Below, in pieces: positions 25,591-35,012 of a stretch of DNA of 64,000 nucleotides. Positions within the stretch are counted from its first letter, which is position 1, and each line of letters starts with the position of its first letter. Location: the NCBI RefSeq assembly GCF_002354895.1, contig NZ_CP023439.1, positions 2,852,001 to 2,916,000 on the forward strand, read 5' to 3'. The notes under the pieces are model-generated. The model was given only the letters and a program-made list of their open reading frames with translations. It did not search any database and was not told the DNA's origin. The DNA is from Thauera sp. K11. GTDB lineage: Bacteria > Pseudomonadota > Gammaproteobacteria > Burkholderiales > Rhodocyclaceae. The translations under genes and the position numbers were made by a program.

Positions 25591-27573
25591 TCAGTCGCCG
25601 TCCGCCTCGCGCTGCAGCGCGGAAACGCGGTTGCGTCCGCGCTGCTTGGACAGGTAGGAGCCGCGGTCGGCGCACTTGATCAGCGCGTCGAGACTGCCCG
25701 TCCGGCCGTCGCGGGCCGCCACGCCGATGCTGACCGTGATCCTCAGTTGCGGGCCGCCGGTCTCGATCCTCAGCGCTTCGGCCGCCGCCCGCAGGCGCTC
25801 CGCGCAGTGGCAGGCCGCGCCGAGGTCGGTGTCGGGGCAGATGACGAGGAACTCGTCGCCCCCGGTCCTGCAGATCACATCCTGCGCGCGCAGCACGCCG
25901 CGCAGCGCATCGGCGCACTGGCGCAGCACCATGTCGCCGACGTCGTGGCCATGCGCGTCGTTGAGCTGCTTGAGGCCGTCGAGATCGATGATCATCGCCG
26001 ACAGCGGCCGCAGGTTGCGCGTGACGGCGATCCATTCCTGCTGCAGGCGGTCGAGCGCATAGCGGCGGTTGGGGAAGCCGGTCAACGCGTCGGTCATCGC
26101 CACTTCCTCGAGCCGGCGGTTGCTGATCGCCAGCTCCGCGGCAAAGCGCCGGATCTCCTCGCGCTCGCGTTCGAGTTCCAGTTGCATTCCGACCATGCGG
26201 CGCGCCGCACGCAGCCTCGATGCCAGCAGCACCGGCCTGAACGGCCTGGCGACGAAGTCGTCCGCGCCGGCATCGAGGACCTTTTCGAGCAGGAAGTCGT
26301 CCTCGGAGGGAATCAGCAACAGCATGTAGATCGTGCGTCCGAGCCGCGTCTCGCGCAGCGAACGGATGACGTCGATCCCGGCGATGTCCTGCAACTGCCA
26401 GTCGACGAGCAGCATGTGCGGCTGCAGATCCACCACCGCCTCGATGCCCTGGCTTCCGCTGTCCGCCTCGAAGACGGTGAGGCGGTCCTGCTCGAGCGCC
26501 TGGCGCAGCCGCTGCCGCTCGGCCACGTCGGCAGCCAGCACCAGCACGCGCAGGCTGCCCGGCTGCGCCCCGGCATCGGGAGCCGCCGGCGCGGATGCGT
26601 CCGCAGCCTGCGCGAACTCGGCACCCGCGGCCGGCGCCGCGGTCTCGCCTTGCTCGCCGAGCCCGGCAAGCATCTCGAACCTGGGCGCGGCATGGGTTTC
26701 GAACTGCAGCAGGCGGCCCCACTCCACCCAGTCGCTCGCCACGCGATCGCAGGCGGCGACGAAATGCTCGCGCGACACTCCGAGCCGCGCGGCCAGCCGC
26801 AGCATGGCCGGCATCAGCGCGGCGTGCTCGCTCTCCTCCGCCAGGCAGATCTGCGCCACCGCGCGCGACAGCACGAGCGACTGCACGAGCGCGTGCTCGC
26901 GGCTGTTCTCGCGCAAGCGCGCCGTCGCCGGCTGCTCGAAGTGGCGCACCGCCCTGATGACGATTTCAGGCAGCCCCCAGTCCGCGAGCATGGCTGCGCT
27001 CAGCGCGCAGTGATCGAGCGCGAACGCCTCCCGCTCGAGATCGGCCTGGCGCACGCCGGCCGAATGCCTGACGGCCGTCAGGATGCGGCCGAACTCCACC
27101 GGGTACAGGGTTGCCAGCGCGAGTTCGCCGATACGGGCGAGAAGCCCGACGCTGAATGCCTCGTCGGCGGCCATGGCGCGCACGGGGCGTGCCAGCGCCT
27201 GCATGGCGAGGGCCATCAGGAGGGAGGAAGACCAGTAGCGCGTGTAGTCGAAGGCGGTGCAGGCGCCCTTGCGGTAGTTCGACAGCAGCGAGAAACCGAG
27301 TGCCATCGTGCGCACCGCCGGCAGGCCGAGCATCATCAGCGCCTCGTGGACCGACACGACGGCGCGCCGCTCGTGGCCGACGAGACCGTTGGCCGCCTTG
27401 ATGAGCCGGCCGACGAAGGCCGGATCGCCCCTGATGACCCGCGCAAGCTCGCCCATCGACACGTCTTCCACCTGCGTCATGCGGATGATCGCGAGCGCCA
27501 CACCGCGCGGCGACGGCAGTTCGCCCGTTCCCTTGAGCTGCTCGAAGCGCTTGATGTCGATGAGATTCTGCAT
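25591..27573 (-). CDS. HDOD-receiver-GGDEF protein
   Basis: From ATG 27573 ('MQNLIDIKRFEQLKGTGELP') the product has 660 residues: an HDOD domain at about 20-215 ('GDPAFVGRLIKAANGLVG'), an uncharacterised helical region to about 290, an Ala-rich linker, a receiver domain at about 325-450 and a GGDEF domain at about 490-650 with an intact 'CRTGGDEFLVICPD'. The receiver keeps its Asp ('MLLVDWQLQDIAG') but has Arg where the conserved Lys should be ('VARPFRP') and only one of the acidic pair, so phosphorylation may be lost. It lies upstream of flhDC on the same strand and may link cyclic-di-GMP to motility (inference). A GTG at 27612 is an alternative start. Confidence 0.9.
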   Translation of the reverse strand: MQNLIDIKRFEQLKGTGELPSPRGVALAIIRMTQVEDVSMGELARVIRGDPAFVGRLIKAANGLVGHERRAVVSVHEALMMLGLPAVRTMALGFSLLSNYRKGACTAFDYTRYWSSSLLMALAMQALARPVRAMAADEAFSVGLLARIGELALATLYPVEFGRILTAVRHSAGVRQADLEREAFALDHCALSAAMLADWGLPEIVIRAVRHFEQPATARLRENSREHALVQSLVLSRAVAQICLAEESEHAALMPAMLRLAARLGVSREHFVAACDRVASDWVEWGRLLQFETHAAPRFEMLAGLGEQGETAAPAAGAEFAQAADASAPAAPDAGAQPGSLRVLVLAADVAERQRLRQALEQDRLTVFEADSGSQGIEAVVDLQPHMLLVDWQLQDIAGIDVIRSLRETRLGRTIYMLLLIPSEDDFLLEKVLDAGADDFVARPFRPVLLASRLRAARRMVGMQLELEREREEIRRFAAELAISNRRLEEVAMTDALTGFPNRRYALDRLQQEWIAVTRNLRPLSAMIIDLDGLKQLNDAHGHDVGDMVLRQCADALRGVLRAQDVICRTGGDEFLVICPDTDLGAACHCAERLRAAAEALRIETGGPQLRITVSIGVAARDGRTGSLDALIKCADRGSYLSKQRGRNRVSALQREADGD

Positions 27574-27759
27574 GAGGCATGCTCGCGGCGGGATTGACTG
27601 GGCCGGCGGCACAATGGCCGGCCGCAGTTTGCGTGAAAGGCGTAAACGGACGGAAAGGGCCGCACTTTAGCGCCCGGCCGTGCTTCCAGCCAGCCGGCGG
27701 CGGTCCCGGCGGGGGCGATCCCGGCTAGAATGCCGGGTCAGTCCGTTTCCCGTTTTGCG

Positions 27760-28314
27760 ATGAAGTTCTGTTCCAGTTGCGGCGCCCCGGTCCGGCTCCG
27801 CATCCCGAGCGGCGATTCCCTTCCCCGCCACGTCTGCGACCAGTGCGGCACGATCCACTACCGGAATCCCAAGGTGGTGGTCGGTGCGCTGGCCGAATGG
27901 GAAGACCGCATCCTGCTGTGCCGGCGGGCGATCGAGCCGCGCTACGGCGCCTGGACGCTGCCGGCCGGCTTCATGGAGAACGAGGAAAGCACCGCGCAGG
28001 CCGCGGCGCGCGAAACCTGGGAAGAGGCGTGCGCGCACATCGAACTCGGCGCCATGTACACGCTGATCGACGTGCCCCACATCAGCCAGGTGCACATCAT
28101 CTACCGCGCGCGGCTGCTGGATCTGGATTTCCGCCCGGGCGACGAGTCCCTCGAGGTCGCGCTGTTCGGGGAAAAGGACATCCCCTGGGACCGGATCGCC
28201 TTCCGCACCATCGCCCTGACCCTGCAGCATTACTTCGACGACCGGCGCAAGGGCGCGTGGCCCTTCCACAACCTGGTGATCGGCGCCCCGCCGGCACCCG
28301 GACCGCGGCCCTGA
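27760..28314 (+). CDS. Nudix hydrolase with N-terminal zinc ribbon
   Basis: I chose ATG 27760 ('MKFCSSCGAPVRLRIPSGD'); the 184-residue protein begins with a zinc ribbon (Cys in 'FCSSCG' and 'HVCDQCG'). The Nudix box follows: 'GFMENEESTAQAAARETWEE' is intact through the two catalytic Glu, although the Gly after them reads Cys. NADH pyrophosphatases (NudC) have this ribbon-Nudix order, but the protein is shorter than NudC, so an ADP-sugar or other nucleotide substrate is equally possible. It stands alone, 76 bp before rnfA. Confidence 0.88.
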   Translation: MKFCSSCGAPVRLRIPSGDSLPRHVCDQCGTIHYRNPKVVVGALAEWEDRILLCRRAIEPRYGAWTLPAGFMENEESTAQAAARETWEEACAHIELGAMYTLIDVPHISQVHIIYRARLLDLDFRPGDESLEVALFGEKDIPWDRIAFRTIALTLQHYFDDRRKGAWPFHNLVIGAPPAPGPRP

Positions 28315-28332
28315 GCCGCTGCCCGCCCGGGG

Positions 28333-28361
28333 TTGAGCCCCCCTGGGCGGAAGCGGATAAT
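28333..28361 (+). promoter_or_regulatory. Sigma-70 type promoter for rnfABCDGE-nth
   Basis: TTGAGC, 17 bases, GATAAT: good -35, exact spacing and 5 of 6 in the -10. It ends 29 bp before the rnfA start. Confidence 0.65.
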
Positions 28362-28390
28362 CCGGCCGCGTCATTTCCGGCTTGCGGACC

Positions 28391-28975
28391 ATGAGCAGCT
28401 ATCTCTTCGTCATTCTCGGCGCGGTTCTGGTGAACAACGTCGTCTTCGTGCGCATCCTGGGCCTGTGCCCGTTCATGGGCGTGTCGAAGAAGCTCGAGAC
28501 CGCGATCGGCATGGGCGCCGCGACCACCTTCGTGCTGACGGTGGCATCCGGCAGCAGCTACCTGATCGACCACTACCTGCTGCAGCCCTTTGATCTCGCC
28601 TACCTGCGCACGCTGGCCTTCATCGTGGTGATCGCCGCCATCGTGCAGATGACCGAACTGGTGATCCAGAAGACCAGCCCGGTGCTGCACCAGGTGCTGG
28701 GGATCTACCTGCCGCTGATCACGACGAACTGCGCGGTGCTCGGCATCCCGCTGCTCAATGTCGGGCTCGGGCACGGCCTGCTCGAATCGCTGCTGTTCGG
28801 CTTCGGCTCGTCGATCGGCTTCACCCTCGCCCTGGTGCTGTTCGCCGGCATCCGCGAGCGGCTCGACGGCGCCGACGTGCCGGCCCCGTTCAAGGGCACG
28901 GCGATCGCGATGATCACCGCCGGCTTCATGAGCCTGGCCTTCATGGGGTTCACCGGGCTGGACCGCTTCCAGTAA
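28391..28975 (+). CDS. rsxA: Rnf/Rsx complex membrane subunit A
   Basis: This 194-residue membrane protein starts at ATG 28391 ('[20 protein letters not shown]') and continues '[20 protein letters not shown]', the family signature; six membrane helices are visible. RnfA and RnfE are homologous inverted-topology subunits that form the membrane core around an Fe-S centre. The complex exchanges electrons between NADH and ferredoxin at the inner membrane. It is the first gene of rnfABCDGE-nth. Confidence 0.97.
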   Translation: MSSYLFVILGAVLVNNVVFVRILGLCPFMGVSKKLETAIGMGAATTFVLTVASGSSYLIDHYLLQPFDLAYLRTLAFIVVIAAIVQMTELVIQKTSPVLHQVLGIYLPLITTNCAVLGIPLLNVGLGHGLLESLLFGFGSSIGFTLALVLFAGIRERLDGADVPAPFKGTAIAMITAGFMSLAFMGFTGLDRFQ

Positions 28976-29044
28976 TCCATCGTGCCGCGAGGCCGCCCGC
29001 CGCGCCGCATCGCGGCGCGGGTGCACAACGACAAGAGTTCCCGC

Positions 29045-29596
29045 ATGCTTTCAGCCCTTCTCGTCATGACCGGCATCGCCATCGTGCTTGGCGCAGCGCT
29101 GGGTTATGCCGCGATCCGCTTCAAGGTCGAGGGCGACCCGCTGGTCGGGAAGATCGACGCCATCCTGCCGCAGACCCAGTGCGGCCAGTGCGGCTATCCC
29201 GGCTGCAAGCCCTATGCCGAGGCCATCGCCCGGGGCGAGGCCGGGATCAACCAGTGCCCGCCGGGCGGCGAGGAAGGCATCCGCAAGCTGGCCGACCTGC
29301 TGGGGCGCGAGTTCAAGCCGCTGTCGGAAGAGCACGGCATCGAGAAGCCCAGATCGGTCGCGGTGATCGACGAGCAGACCTGCATCGGCTGTACGCTGTG
29401 CATCCAGGCGTGCCCGGTCGACGCCATCGTCGGCGCGGCCAAGCAGATGCATACCGTGGTGGACAAGCTCTGTACCGGGTGCGAGCTGTGCGTGGCACCC
29501 TGTCCGGTCGATTGCATCAGCATGGTGCCGGTCGCCGAGACGGTGCAGACCTGGAAATGGAAATACCCGGTGATCGAGATCAGGAAGGCGGCATGA
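29045..29596 (+). CDS. rsxB: Rnf/Rsx electron-transport subunit B
   Basis: ATG 29045 ('[20 protein letters not shown]') gives a 183-residue protein with one N-terminal membrane anchor. A 4Fe-4S domain of Fes type follows ('[17 protein letters not shown]' and the Cys in 'INQCPPGG'), then two ferredoxin motifs, '[12 protein letters not shown]' and '[12 protein letters not shown]'. It carries electrons to the soluble ferredoxin side. Its stop overlaps the rnfC start as ATGA. Confidence 0.96.
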   Translation: MLSALLVMTGIAIVLGAALGYAAIRFKVEGDPLVGKIDAILPQTQCGQCGYPGCKPYAEAIARGEAGINQCPPGGEEGIRKLADLLGREFKPLSEEHGIEKPRSVAVIDEQTCIGCTLCIQACPVDAIVGAAKQMHTVVDKLCTGCELCVAPCPVDCISMVPVAETVQTWKWKYPVIEIRKAA

Positions 29597-31302
29597 TCGG
29601 GCGCCTGTTCGGTTTTCGCGGCGGCATCGAGCCCGATGCGCACAAGAACGAATCCGCCGGCGCGGCGATCCGCCGGGCGCCCCTGCCCGGCCGCCTGGAG
29701 GTTCCGCTGCGCCAGAGCACCCGCGCCACCGCGCGCTGCATCGTGCGGCCCGGGCAGAAGGTGCTCAAGGGCGAACGCATCGGCGATCCGGAAGGCGTCC
29801 TCGGCACGGCGGTGCATGCGCCGACTTCGGGCACCGTGGCGGATGTCGGCCGCTACGCGATGGCCCACCCCTCCGGCCTCGAGACCCGCTGCGTGGTGAT
29901 CGAGCCCGACGGCGAAGAGCGCTGGATCGACCATGCTCCATTCGACTACCGCAACCGTTCCCGCGGCGACGCGCTCGCCTGGCTGCGCGACTGCGGCATC
30001 GTCGGCCTGGGCGGCGCCACCTTTCCCGCCCACGTCAAGCTCGGCAGGGGCGAGGGCATCGACACCCTGGTGCTGAACGGCGCCGAGTGCGAGCCGTGGA
30101 TCACCTGCGACGACCGGCTGATGCGCGAGCGCGCGGCGGACATCCTCGCCGGCGCGCTGATCCTGCGGGATCTGATCGGCGCGCGCGAACTCGTCGTCGG
30201 CATCGAGGACAACAAGCCCGAGGCGATCGCCGCCATGCGCGCCGCGGCAGGCGCGGCCACGGGCGTCGGCGTGGTGCCGGTGCCCGCGCGCTATCCCGCC
30301 GGGGGCGAGAAGCAGCTCATCCGGGTACTGACCGGCATCGAGATTCCGTACGGCAAGCTGGGGGCGGACTACGGCGTGCAATGCTTCAACGTCGGCACCG
30401 CATACGCGGTGTATCGCGCCATCGTGCACGGCGAGCCGCTGATTTCGCGCATCGTCACCCTCACCGGCAACGTCGAACACCCCGGCAACTGGGAAGTGCT
30501 CGTCGGCACGCCGATCGACGACCTGCTGCGGCTGGCCGGCCCGCGGCCGGACACCGACCGCTACCTGATGGGCGGCCCGATGATGGGCTTCGCGCTGCCG
30601 CGCCTCGACGTACCGGTCGTGAAGGGCAGCAACTGCATCATCTGTGCGTCGCCGGCGCTGTTCCCGCCGCCGATGCCGGAGCAGCCCTGCATCCGCTGCG
30701 GCGAGTGCGCCCGGGCCTGTCCGGCCGAACTGCAGCCCTTCGAACTCTACTGGTTCAGCCGCGCCAGGAACTTCGGCAAGGCCCAGGAATACCATCTGTT
30801 CGACTGCATCGAGTGCGGCTGCTGTGCCTACGTGTGCCCGTCGCACATTCCGCTGGTGGACTACTACCGCTTCGCCAAGAGCGAGATCTGGGCGCGCGAG
30901 CGCGACAAGTCGGCGGCCGACCAGGCGCGCGAACGCTTCGAGTTCCGCAATTTCCGCCAGGAACGCGAAAAGGAAGAGAAAGCGGCCAGGCTCGCCGCCA
31001 AGGCTGCCGAGACGCACGCCAGGATCGCGGGCGAACCCGCCGCCGACGCGGCCGCCACTCCGTCCATCCAGGCCGCCGCCGACGACCCCAAGAAGGCCCT
31101 GATCGCCGCCGCATTGGCACGCGCCCAGGCGCAGAAGGCGGCGGTCCGGCCCAGGAACGTGGACGACCCGAGTCCCGGCACGCAGGCCGAGATCGACGCG
31201 ATCGAAGCCCGCCGGCGCCGCGCCGCAGCGGCCGCCGAACCCGCCCCCGCGCAGACGTCATCGCCCGCGCCGGAAACCCATTCCCGCACGCCGACCAGAT
31301 GA
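29593..31302 (+). CDS. rsxC: Rnf/Rsx NADH-binding subunit C
   Basis: ATG 29593 overlaps the rnfB stop. The 569-residue protein has the Complex-I-51K-like nucleotide/FMN domain ('[16 protein letters not shown]', '[15 protein letters not shown]', '[15 protein letters not shown]'), then two 4Fe-4S motifs, '[12 protein letters not shown]' and '[12 protein letters not shown]'. An Ala/Lys/Glu-rich helical tail of about 130 residues follows, shorter than the repetitive tail in E. coli. It is the peripheral subunit that takes electrons from NADH. Confidence 0.96.
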   Translation: MIGRLFGFRGGIEPDAHKNESAGAAIRRAPLPGRLEVPLRQSTRATARCIVRPGQKVLKGERIGDPEGVLGTAVHAPTSGTVADVGRYAMAHPSGLETRCVVIEPDGEERWIDHAPFDYRNRSRGDALAWLRDCGIVGLGGATFPAHVKLGRGEGIDTLVLNGAECEPWITCDDRLMRERAADILAGALILRDLIGARELVVGIEDNKPEAIAAMRAAAGAATGVGVVPVPARYPAGGEKQLIRVLTGIEIPYGKLGADYGVQCFNVGTAYAVYRAIVHGEPLISRIVTLTGNVEHPGNWEVLVGTPIDDLLRLAGPRPDTDRYLMGGPMMGFALPRLDVPVVKGSNCIICASPALFPPPMPEQPCIRCGECARACPAELQPFELYWFSRARNFGKAQEYHLFDCIECGCCAYVCPSHIPLVDYYRFAKSEIWARERDKSAADQARERFEFRNFRQEREKEEKAARLAAKAAETHARIAGEPAADAAATPSIQAAADDPKKALIAAALARAQAQKAAVRPRNVDDPSPGTQAEIDAIEARRRRAAAAAEPAPAQTSSPAPETHSRTPTR

Positions 31303-32303
31303 TCCACTCCCCCTACATCCGCAAGCCGGCCAGCGTCCAGCGCGTGATGGGCACGGTGCTGCTCGCGCTGCTGCCCGGCATCGCCGCCTACGTGTGGCAG
31401 TTCGGCGCCGGCATCCTGGTCAATCTCGCGCTGGCCAGCGCCGCGGCGGTCGCCATCGAGGCGCTGGCCATGCAATTGCGCGGGCGGCCGGCCGCGCCCG
31501 CGGTCGCCGATCTCTCCGCGATCGTCACCGCCTGGCTGGTCGTGCTGAGCCTCCCGCCCATCGTGCCGTGGTGGATCACGCTGCTGGGCGTGGCGATTGC
31601 CGTCGGCGCGGCGAAGCATCTCTATGGCGGCCTCGGCCAGAACCCCTTCAACCCGGCGATGGTCGCCTTCTGCGCGCTGATCGTCGCCTATCCGGCACTG
31701 ATGTCGCAGTGGCCGGCGGCCGGCCGGCTCGATTTCGCCACCCAGTTCGGCCTCATCCTCGGCGGCGCGCGCGAACTCGATGCCGTCACCGCGGCGACCG
31801 CGCTCGACGCCCTGCGCACCGGGATGCGCGGCGGCGACGGCGTGGACCTGGTCGTGTCGCAAGGCGGCGCCTTCGGCGCGGCGGGCGGCAAGGGCTGGGA
31901 ATGGGTCGCGGCCGGCTACGCTTTGGGCGGCCTGTTCCTGCTCGCCACCCGCACCATCACGTGGCATCTGCCCGCCGCCTTCGTTGCCGGGCTGGCGCTC
32001 ATGTCGGGCGCGTTCTGGCTGTTCGACGCGGCCCGCCACGCCTCGCCGCTCTTCCATCTGGCGAGCGGCGGCGCGATGCTGGCCGCCTTCTTCATCGTCA
32101 CCGACCCGGTCTCCGGCGCCACGACCCCGCGCGGCAAGCTGATCTTCGCCGCCGGCATCGCGCTCATCGCCTGGATCATCCGCAGCTTCGGCGCCTACCC
32201 GGACGGCATCGCCTTCGGCGTGCTGCTGATGAACATCTGCGTGCCGCTCATCGACATGAAGACGCAGCCGCCCGTCTTCGGCCATCGCGGAGAACGCCCG
32301 TGA
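31299..32303 (+). CDS. rsxD: Rnf/Rsx membrane flavoprotein subunit D
   Basis: ATG 31299 overlaps the rnfC stop (ATGA). The 334-residue protein has about nine to ten membrane helices and the covalent FMN site in 'DPVSGATTPRGKLIF', where the Thr carries the flavin in this family. 'QNPFNPAMVAFCALIVAYP' is a conserved block. A loop at about residues 150-200 is rich in Gly and Asp. It is part of the membrane electron and ion path. Confidence 0.96.
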   Translation: MIHSPYIRKPASVQRVMGTVLLALLPGIAAYVWQFGAGILVNLALASAAAVAIEALAMQLRGRPAAPAVADLSAIVTAWLVVLSLPPIVPWWITLLGVAIAVGAAKHLYGGLGQNPFNPAMVAFCALIVAYPALMSQWPAAGRLDFATQFGLILGGARELDAVTAATALDALRTGMRGGDGVDLVVSQGGAFGAAGGKGWEWVAAGYALGGLFLLATRTITWHLPAAFVAGLALMSGAFWLFDAARHASPLFHLASGGAMLAAFFIVTDPVSGATTPRGKLIFAAGIALIAWIIRSFGAYPDGIAFGVLLMNICVPLIDMKTQPPVFGHRGERP

Positions 32304-32983
32304 CCACGAGCGCGCGCTATTCCGCCGCCCGCACCTCGCTGCGCACCGCGGCCATCATGCTCGGCTTCACCGTGGTGTTCACCGCGCTGATGGCCTCCGC
32401 CTACGAGGCCACCCGCCCGGCGATCCAGTCCTCGCTGCAGGAAGCGCAGATGCGCCTGATCGGCGAAGTGCTGCCGCCCGGCGGTTACGACAACGCGCTG
32501 CTCGACGACGTGGTGCACCTGGGCCCGACCCCGGCGCTGGGGCTCGACGACGGCGGACGTGTATGGCGCGCGCGCCGGGACGGCGCCGACGCCGCGCTGG
32601 TGCTCGAAGCCACCGCCGTTGACGGCTACGCCGGGCGCATCGGCATCATCGTCGCCATCGGCGCCGACGGCACGGTGTCCGGCGTGCGCGTGGTGTCGCA
32701 CAAGGAGACGCCCGGCCTGGGCGACTACATCGACCCGAAGAAGGACCGCAACAAGCGTTCGCCCTGGATCGGCCAGTTCGCCGGCGTGTCCTGGAACGAG
32801 ATCGACGCCGCGCGGTGGACGGTGAAGAAGGATGGCGGGATCTTCGACTACCGCACCGGCGCCACGATCAGCGCCCGCGCCGTGGCGCGCATCGCCGGCC
32901 ACGCCGCGGCCTTCGCCATGGCGCGGCGCGACGCCCTGTTCTCCGCCGCCCCCGGCAGCACACTGCAAGGAAGCCAGCCATGA
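32300..32983 (+). CDS. rsxG: Rnf/Rsx FMN-binding subunit G
   Basis: The start is GTG 32300, overlapping the rnfD stop (GTGA). The 227-residue protein has one N-terminal membrane helix ('AAIMLGFTVVFTALMASAY') and a periplasmic FMN-binding domain. 'SHKETPGLGDYIDPKKDR' is conserved and the covalent FMN Thr is in 'YRTGATISARAV'. Its stop overlaps the rnfE start. Confidence 0.95.
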   Translation: MTTSARYSAARTSLRTAAIMLGFTVVFTALMASAYEATRPAIQSSLQEAQMRLIGEVLPPGGYDNALLDDVVHLGPTPALGLDDGGRVWRARRDGADAALVLEATAVDGYAGRIGIIVAIGADGTVSGVRVVSHKETPGLGDYIDPKKDRNKRSPWIGQFAGVSWNEIDAARWTVKKDGGIFDYRTGATISARAVARIAGHAAAFAMARRDALFSAAPGSTLQGSQP

Positions 32984-33684
32984 TCACCTCACGGCAGTTC
33001 CGCGAGATCGCCCACAACGGCCTGTGGAAGCAGAACACCGGCCTCGCCCAGTTGCTGGGCCTGTGTCCCATCCTGGCCGTCAGCACGAGCATGGTGAATG
33101 CCACCAGCCTGGGCCTGGCGACAGTGCTCGTGATGGCGCTGTCCAACCTCGTGATCGCGAGCCTGCGCAACTTCATTCCCTACGAGATCCGCATCCCGGT
33201 GTTCATCCTGATCATCGCCGCGCTGGTGACGGTGATCGATCTGCTGTTCAACGCCTACCTGCACAACCTGTACCTGGTGCTCGGCATCTTCATCCCGCTG
33301 ATCGTCACCAACTGCATCGTGCTCGCCCGCGTCGAGGCTTACGCCGCCAAGAACGGCCCGGTCGCATCCACCGTGGATGGCGTCATGATGGGACTGGGGC
33401 TGGTGTGGGTGCTCACGCTGCTGGGCGGCCTCCGGGAACTGCTGGGCAGCGGCACGCTGTTCTCCGGCATCGAGATGATCATCCCCGGCGCGTCCGCCCT
33501 CGTGGTGTTCGGCGACGACTATCCGGGCTTCCTGCTGGCGATCCTGCCGCCGGGCGCCTTCTTCGCCCTGGGCTGCCTGATCGCCGCCTACAACGCGATC
33601 AAGACCCGGCTCGAAGCCCGCGCCCACCGCCGCCCACAGGCGCCGGGTGCCGCGCCCGGTGCCGCGGCGGAAGGGGCCGGCTGA
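32980..33684 (+). CDS. rsxE: Rnf/Rsx complex membrane subunit E
   Basis: ATG 32980 overlaps the rnfG stop. This 234-residue protein is homologous to RnfA ('NTGLAQLLGLCPILAVSTSM' and 'RVEAYAAKNGPVASTVDG'), with six membrane helices and a cytoplasmic tail rich in Ala and Pro (last ~25 residues). It completes the rnfABCDGE set, all six subunits being present in the standard order. Confidence 0.96.
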   Translation: MITSRQFREIAHNGLWKQNTGLAQLLGLCPILAVSTSMVNATSLGLATVLVMALSNLVIASLRNFIPYEIRIPVFILIIAALVTVIDLLFNAYLHNLYLVLGIFIPLIVTNCIVLARVEAYAAKNGPVASTVDGVMMGLGLVWVLTLLGGLRELLGSGTLFSGIEMIIPGASALVVFGDDYPGFLLAILPPGAFFALGCLIAAYNAIKTRLEARAHRRPQAPGAAPGAAAEGAG

Positions 33685-33686
33685 CG

Positions 33687-34328
33687 ATGGCGAACATGAA
33701 ACGCGAAGCGATCCGCGAATTCTTCCGCCGCCTGCACGACGCCGACCCCGAGCCGAAGACCGAACTCGAATACGCCTCGCCCTACCAGTTGCTGGTCGCG
33801 GTGGTGCTGTCGGCGCAGGCCACCGACCGCAGCGTGAACCTCGCCACGCGCAAGCTGTTCGCCGCCGCCCCCACGCCGGAGGCAATGGTCTCGCTGGGCG
33901 AGGACGGCGTCGCCGGCCACATCCGGACGATCGGCCTGTTCCGCAACAAGGCCAGGAACACCGTGGCGCTATCGCGCCTGCTGCTGGAGCGCCACGGCGG
34001 CGAAGTGCCGGCCGGGCGCGAGGCGCTCGAAGCGCTGCCCGGCGTCGGCCGCAAGACGGCCAACGTCGTACTGAACACGATCTTCCGCCAGCCGGTGATG
34101 GCGGTGGATACCCACATCTTCCGCCTCGCCAACCGCACCGGGCTGGCGCCCGGCAAGGACGTCGTCGCGGTGGAGAACGCGCTGCTGCGCCGCGTGCCCA
34201 AGGAGTACCTGCTCGACGCCCATCACTGGCTCATCCTGCACGGCCGCTACGTCTGCACCGCGCACAAGCCGAAATGCGGCGAGTGCTGCGTGCGCGACCT
34301 GTGCCTGTACCGCGACAAGACGGCGTGA
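33687..34328 (+). CDS. nth: Endonuclease III
   Basis: ATG 33687 lies two bases after the rnfE stop. The 213-residue protein has the helix-hairpin-helix and catalytic Lys in 'LPGVGRKTANVVLNT', the catalytic Asp in 'VMAVDTHIFRLANRTG', and the 4Fe-4S ligands in 'YVCTAHKPKCGECCVRDLC' (C-x6-C-x2-C-x5-C). It removes oxidised pyrimidines from DNA and nicks the strand. nth ends the rsx operon in many proteobacteria, as here. Confidence 0.97.
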   Translation: MANMKREAIREFFRRLHDADPEPKTELEYASPYQLLVAVVLSAQATDRSVNLATRKLFAAAPTPEAMVSLGEDGVAGHIRTIGLFRNKARNTVALSRLLLERHGGEVPAGREALEALPGVGRKTANVVLNTIFRQPVMAVDTHIFRLANRTGLAPGKDVVAVENALLRRVPKEYLLDAHHWLILHGRYVCTAHKPKCGECCVRDLCLYRDKTA

Positions 34329-34399
34329 AAGCGCAACGCCTGCCGACGAACCCGGGCGGACCGTGCCCGGCCGCTGCAAACCGACGAGAGACCCACGAG

Positions 34400-34831
34400 A
34401 TGTTCAACCCCAGCCGCGACCAGGTGCGCAATTTCTTCATCGAGACCTGGCGCAAGTACCGCGCGAAGGAAGTGCTGACGCCGATGGAATCGGTCGCCGC
34501 CGACATCATGGCGATGCACCCCGAATACCATGCGGTGATCGAGGACCCGGAATCGGTCGACCGCGACTTCCCGCCGGAAGCCGGCCAGATCAACCCCTTC
34601 CTGCATCTGTCGCTGCACCTGGCGATCGAGGAACAGTTGTCGATCGACCAGCCGTCCGGCATCCGCGCCGCCTTCGACGCCGCCTGCCAGCACCACGGCG
34701 ACCGCCACGACGCCATGCACGACGCGCTCGAGGCCCTGGGCGAGACGCTGTTCGATGCCCAGCGCAACGGCACGCCGCCCGACGGCGCCGCCTATGTCGG
34801 CAGGCTGCGCAGGCGGGCCGGCGCGGAATGA
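34400..34831 (+). CDS. DUF1841 family protein
   Basis: This 143-residue soluble protein begins 'MFNPSRDQVRNFFIETWRKY' and contains 'FPPEAGQINPFLHLSLHLAI', the signature I associate with DUF1841, a family common in beta-proteobacteria with no known function. Several His residues in a row of helices ('LHLSLHLAI', 'ACQHHGDRHDAMHD') might bind a metal, which is speculation. It follows nth by 71 bp and may be co-transcribed. Confidence 0.85.
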   Translation: MFNPSRDQVRNFFIETWRKYRAKEVLTPMESVAADIMAMHPEYHAVIEDPESVDRDFPPEAGQINPFLHLSLHLAIEEQLSIDQPSGIRAAFDAACQHHGDRHDAMHDALEALGETLFDAQRNGTPPDGAAYVGRLRRRAGAE

Positions 34832-35012
34832 GGCCGGCCGCGGGCCGGCCGGTAGCCTCCCGCTCTGCGGCGGCTTCGGCCGGGGATGCCGGTGTTGCGC
34901 ACTTGTGACAGTTTCGCCTGATCAGCACGCGAAAGCGGAACAAGTTCATTGTCCGCACGCAAGACGGACGCGATGATGTGCCTACCGCACCGCACCATCG
35001 TCCGTCGCCATC

